Assembly (NCBI GenBank): GCA_009775535.1
Contig: VSPW01000262.1
Coordinates: 1 to 8,641 of the forward strand
Origin: Muribaculaceae bacterium
GTDB taxonomy: Bacteria > Bacteroidota > Bacteroidia > Bacteroidales > Muribaculaceae
DNA: 8,641 bases
Direction: 5' to 3'
The first letter of the stretch is position 1. Each line of letters starts with the position of its first letter. Below, piece by piece: positions 5,389-8,641 of the stretch. The notes beneath the pieces were generated by a model. That model worked only from the letters and a program-made list of their open reading frames with translations. It did not search any database and was not told where the DNA came from. The position numbers were made by a program, and so were the translations under genes.

Positions 5389-8300
5389 ATGATTAAATCT
5401 AAACACTTTAACGGACACTCCATGAAGCATGGAAGCAGGCTTGTGAGTATCCTGTTAGCTTTAGTGTTGATGGCGGGAACAGCATTTGCCCAAACAGGCA
5501 ATGTCCGCATCAACATTACAAAGACCAATATTTCTGTGGTCGATGCCCTCAAAGAGGTCGAAAAGCAGTCCGGGCTTTCGATAGGCTACAACAGCACGCA
5601 GCTGAGCCAAAAGCCCGCTATCAACCTCAACTTGCAAGATGCCGGTCTGTCCAGCTCTTTGAGCACTATCCTGAACAATACCGGGTATACTTATGAAATT
5701 TCGGACAAATATGTAAAGATTGTCCCCGTGGCAGCAAAGAAGGTAGTTTCAGCTAATGCTCCCACAGAAACCATCACCGGTACTGTTGTCGATTCTGAGG
5801 GTGAACCCATGATCGGTGTTACCGTTTTCGTCAAAGGTACGAGCACTGGCGCACAGACCGACTTTGACGGTAACTTCCACATCAAGGCGGCAAAGGGTGA
5901 TGTCATCACTTTCTCATATGTAGGGTTCAATCCTCAGGAAGTGACCGTAGGCGACAAGACAAACTTCAATATCTCGATGGTGGAGAATTCCACAGTGCTA
6001 GATGAGGTTGTCGTGACCGCCCTCGGTATCAAGCGTGAGCAGAAATCACTGTCATATAATGTTCAGCAGGTGAAGGGCGACCTTCTCACAGAGAACAAGG
6101 ATGCAAACTTCATCAACTCATTGGCAGGTAAGGTTGCCGGTGTCAACATCAATGCATCATCGTCTGGTGTAGGCGGTATCTCAAAGGTTGTGATGCGTGG
6201 TACGAAGTCAATCATGCAGTCGTCGAATGCCCTTTATGTGATTGACGGCATGCCTATGCGTTCAGGCAACAGCACAGGTTCAACCGAATTCGGTTCGCAG
6301 GGTACTTCTGAGCCTATCGCCGACATCAACCCGGATGACATCGAGTCGATGTCAGTGCTGACCGGTGCTGCCGCAGCGGCCCTTTATGGTAGCGAGGCTG
6401 CCAACGGCGCTATCGTCATCACCACAAAGCGTGGCCAGAAAGGCAAGACGTCCGTAAGCTACAGCAGCAACCTTAACTGGGATAACGCATTCATCCTTCC
6501 TAAGTTCCAGAGCCGTTACGGCACAGGTATCGACGGCCGCTACAATGCTGATGAGACACGCAGCTGGGGCGCGCCCTTAGGTGCATCAAATTCTTACGGC
6601 TACACAGCTGGTGATGATTATCTCCAGACTGGTTTCGTTTCCACACAGGCGATATCGTTCTCTACCGGTAACGACAAGAACCAGACCTACGCATCGGCAG
6701 CAGCCTTGAATTCAAAGGGTATCGTGCCCAACAACCGTTACGACCGCTATAACTTCTCGATACGTAACACCACATCATTCCTTGATGACCGCATGACCCT
6801 TGATGTGAATGCCTCATACATCTACCAGACAGACCGCAACATGGTCAACCAGGGTGTGTACAACAACCCGTTGGTGGGCGCTTACCTCTTTCCACGTGGA
6901 AATGATTGGGAAGACATCCAGGCATTCGAGCGTTGGAATCCGCAGCGTAAGATCAACACCCAGTACTGGCCCGTTGGCGATGCCGGCATGACAATGCAGA
7001 ACCCTTACTGGATCAACTACCGCAACTTGCGTGAGAACAGCAAGGACCGTTATATGCTTGGCGCGCACCTGAGCTACAAGCTTACGGACTACCTGACACT
7101 TTCAGGACGTATCCGTATTGACAACTCCAATACTGATTACACAGAGAAGTTCTATGCCACAACCAACAACCAGCTGACCGGTCTTTCCGACCGCGGTTAC
7201 TATGGCATAACCCGTTACAACGACAAGCAGTACTTCGGTGACTTCCTTTTGAGCTTCAACAAGAACTTCGGTGAAGATTGGTCTATCCAGGCCAATGTCG
7301 GTGGCTCTATCTCAGACATGCGTTCCGATGTGCTTGATACACGCGGTCCTATTGCCGACGGTTCAGAGACTTTCGCCGGCGAACCTGTAGGCCTTACCAA
7401 CTTCTTTGCGGTACAGAACCTTTCTGTCCCCCACTTGAAAGTGATGCAGAGAGGATGGCACGAGCAGACACAGTCGCTCTATGCTTCTGCCGACATAGGC
7501 TACAAGTCGACATATTACCTGACCCTTACCGGACGTAACGACTGGCCATCCCAGCTCGCAGGCCCAAATTCAAAGAATTCTTCATTCTTCTATCCCTCTG
7601 TCGGTCTGTCGGTACTCTTGGACCAGATCATTCCCGGTGTGAACAGGAATTTCCTCCAGATGTGGAAGGTACGTGGATCATGGGCTTCGGTAGGTACTGC
7701 TTTCCAGCGTTATATCGCCAACCCGCGTTACGAATGGAACGAGTCGACCGGCACATGGAGCATCCTTACCCAGTATCCTATGTATGACCTGAAGCCGGAA
7801 CGTACGAATTCGTTTGAGCTTGGTATGAACTTCCGTTTCTTCAACGATTTCACTTTCGACGCTACATATTACCGCGCCGACACCAAGAACCAGACATTCG
7901 ATCCCAGCCTTCCTGTAAACAAGTACTCAAAGATATATATACAGACAGGTTGTGTACGTAACCATGGTATGGAGTTTGCCCTTAACTACAACCACACATG
8001 GGGTGACTTCACATGGGATACCGGTGTCACATATTCGTTCAACCGCAACAAGATTGTCGACCTTGCCGATAATGCTATCAACCCGGAGACCGGTGAGGCA
8101 ATCCCCAACGAGATACTTGACATGGGCGGCCTCGGTTCAACCCGCTTCCTGCTAAAAAAGGGGGGGGCGATGGGCGACATCTATTCTACAATCGACCTTC
8201 GCCGCGACTCTAACGGCATGATCTACGTAGATGAGACACAGGCTATCCAGATTTCAGCAATCCGGGATAAGGAACAATATATCAAGCTCGGCAACGTCAT

Positions 8301-8641
8301 GCCAAAGGGCAACCTTGCATGGAGCAACACACTGCGCTGGAAGAACCTCTCGATGAGCTTCATGTTCTCAGCACGCTTCGGCGGACAAGTATTCTCACGT
8401 ACACAGGCTATGCTTGACTACTTCGGTGTATCTGAAGCTTCAGGCGATGCTCGCCAGCAGGGATTTGTGGAAATCAACAACGGTGACCGCGTTGACCCGC
8501 AGATGTGGTATTCTACTATCGCCGGCGGTACGGCAGTTCCCCAGTACTATACGTACTCTGCAACAAACGTACGTCTGCAGGAGATGAACATCACATATGT
8601 AATCCCGCGCAAGTGGCTTCACAATGTATGCGATGTAAAGG
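5389..8641 (+). CDS. SusC/RagA-type TonB-dependent receptor with STN domain, 3' end outside the window
   Basis: The frame is open from ATG 5389 to the window end (1084 codons, incomplete). The product is an outer-membrane TonB-dependent importer of the SusC/RagA family, which normally pairs with a SusD-like lipoprotein. A signal peptide has the hydrophobic core VSILLALVLMAG and probable cleavage AFA|Q after residue 34. Then come an STN domain (about 38-113), a carboxypeptidase-regulatory-like domain (about 128-197, TITGTVVDSEGEPMIGVTV), a TonB-box-like segment LDEVVVTAL (204-212) and a plug (about 218-349) with YVIDGMP and LYGSEAANGAIVITTKRG. The beta-barrel follows. The STN domain marks it as a signal-transducing receptor, fitting the adjacent FecR and ECF genes. 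An alternative start is ATG 5422; both keep the signal peptide. The substrate is unknown. An A6G8 run lies at 8154-8167. Confidence 0.95.
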   Translation, partial: MIKSKHFNGHSMKHGSRLVSILLALVLMAGTAFAQTGNVRINITKTNISVVDALKEVEKQSGLSIGYNSTQLSQKPAINLNLQDAGLSSSLSTILNNTGYTYEISDKYVKIVPVAAKKVVSANAPTETITGTVVDSEGEPMIGVTVFVKGTSTGAQTDFDGNFHIKAAKGDVITFSYVGFNPQEVTVGDKTNFNISMVENSTVLDEVVVTALGIKREQKSLSYNVQQVKGDLLTENKDANFINSLAGKVAGVNINASSSGVGGISKVVMRGTKSIMQSSNALYVIDGMPMRSGNSTGSTEFGSQGTSEPIADINPDDIESMSVLTGAAAAALYGSEAANGAIVITTKRGQKGKTSVSYSSNLNWDNAFILPKFQSRYGTGIDGRYNADETRSWGAPLGASNSYGYTAGDDYLQTGFVSTQAISFSTGNDKNQTYASAAALNSKGIVPNNRYDRYNFSIRNTTSFLDDRMTLDVNASYIYQTDRNMVNQGVYNNPLVGAYLFPRGNDWEDIQAFERWNPQRKINTQYWPVGDAGMTMQNPYWINYRNLRENSKDRYMLGAHLSYKLTDYLTLSGRIRIDNSNTDYTEKFYATTNNQLTGLSDRGYYGITRYNDKQYFGDFLLSFNKNFGEDWSIQANVGGSISDMRSDVLDTRGPIADGSETFAGEPVGLTNFFAVQNLSVPHLKVMQRGWHEQTQSLYASADIGYKSTYYLTLTGRNDWPSQLAGPNSKNSSFFYPSVGLSVLLDQIIPGVNRNFLQMWKVRGSWASVGTAFQRYIANPRYEWNESTGTWSILTQYPMYDLKPERTNSFELGMNFRFFNDFTFDATYYRADTKNQTFDPSLPVNKYSKIYIQTGCVRNHGMEFALNYNHTWGDFTWDTGVTYSFNRNKIVDLADNAINPETGEAIPNEILDMGGLGSTRFLLKKGGAMGDIYSTIDLRRDSNGMIYVDETQAIQISAIRDKEQYIKLGNVMPKGNLAWSNTLRWKNLSMSFMFSARFGGQVFSRTQAMLDYFGVSEASGDARQQGFVEINNGDRVDPQMWYSTIAGGTAVPQYYTYSATNVRLQEMNITYVIPRKWLHNVCDVK
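8154..8167 (+). repeat. A6G8 homopolymer tract in the receptor gene
   Basis: Six A (8154-8159) followed by eight G (8160-8167), read CTA AAA AAG GGG GGG GCG, encode LKKGGA at residues 922-927. The last A of CTA with AAA AAG forms the canonical A-AAA-AAG slippery heptamer in the correct phase. A -1 shift would stop at TAA 8211-8213, a +1 shift at TGA 8219-8221. LKKGG is at the place where many SusC proteins have LKxGG, so the current frame is the functional one. Confidence 0.75.

Overview
The window looks like chromosomal DNA from a Bacteroidales bacterium (phylum Bacteroidota). The reasons are a SusC/RagA-type receptor with an N-terminal STN domain next to an ECF sigma / FecR anti-sigma pair, start codons with weak or absent Shine-Dalgarno sequences, AT-rich intergenic spacers around moderately GC-rich genes, and a two-subunit methylmalonyl-CoA mutase of the kind used by propionate-forming gut anaerobes. 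Genus cannot be fixed from the sequence alone.

Region 1 (1-2544) is the end of a mutA-mutB operon. The last 102 codons of the small subunit (mutA) are followed after 21 bp by a complete large subunit (mutB, 711 aa) carrying the cobalamin-binding signature and the expected active-site residues. The operon closes with a strong intrinsic terminator: a 21-bp stem (with G-U pairs), a 5-nt loop and eight T.

Region 2 (2546-3438) is a complete 893-bp IS5-family insertion sequence on the minus strand, with 16-bp perfect terminal inverted repeats and a 3-bp TTA target duplication. Its transposase is split over two frames, joined by a -1 shift at an A5G run directly before the upstream stop codon. It sits exactly against the T-tract of the mutB terminator.

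Region 3 (3439-8641) is a cell-surface signalling and uptake module, all on the plus strand: an ECF sigma factor (169 aa), a FecR-like membrane anti-sigma factor (333 aa), then a SusC-like TonB-dependent receptor (at least 1084 aa, running off the window). The receptor carries an STN domain, so the three genes fit the known trans-envelope model: substrate binding at the outer-membrane receptor is passed through its periplasmic STN domain to FecR, which releases the sigma factor to transcribe the uptake locus. A SusD-like lipoprotein and possibly glycan-degrading genes would be expected just downstream. The substrate cannot be told from this window.

Points outside routine annotation: an 18/20 near-identical AT-rich motif upstream of both the sigma and the anti-sigma gene; an A6G8 homopolymer within the receptor that also forms an in-frame A-AAA-AAG slippery heptamer; the frameshift arrangement of the transposase; and a 15-bp tandem duplication near the fecR start. 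I found no CRISPR array, tRNA, rRNA or clearly new gene system.
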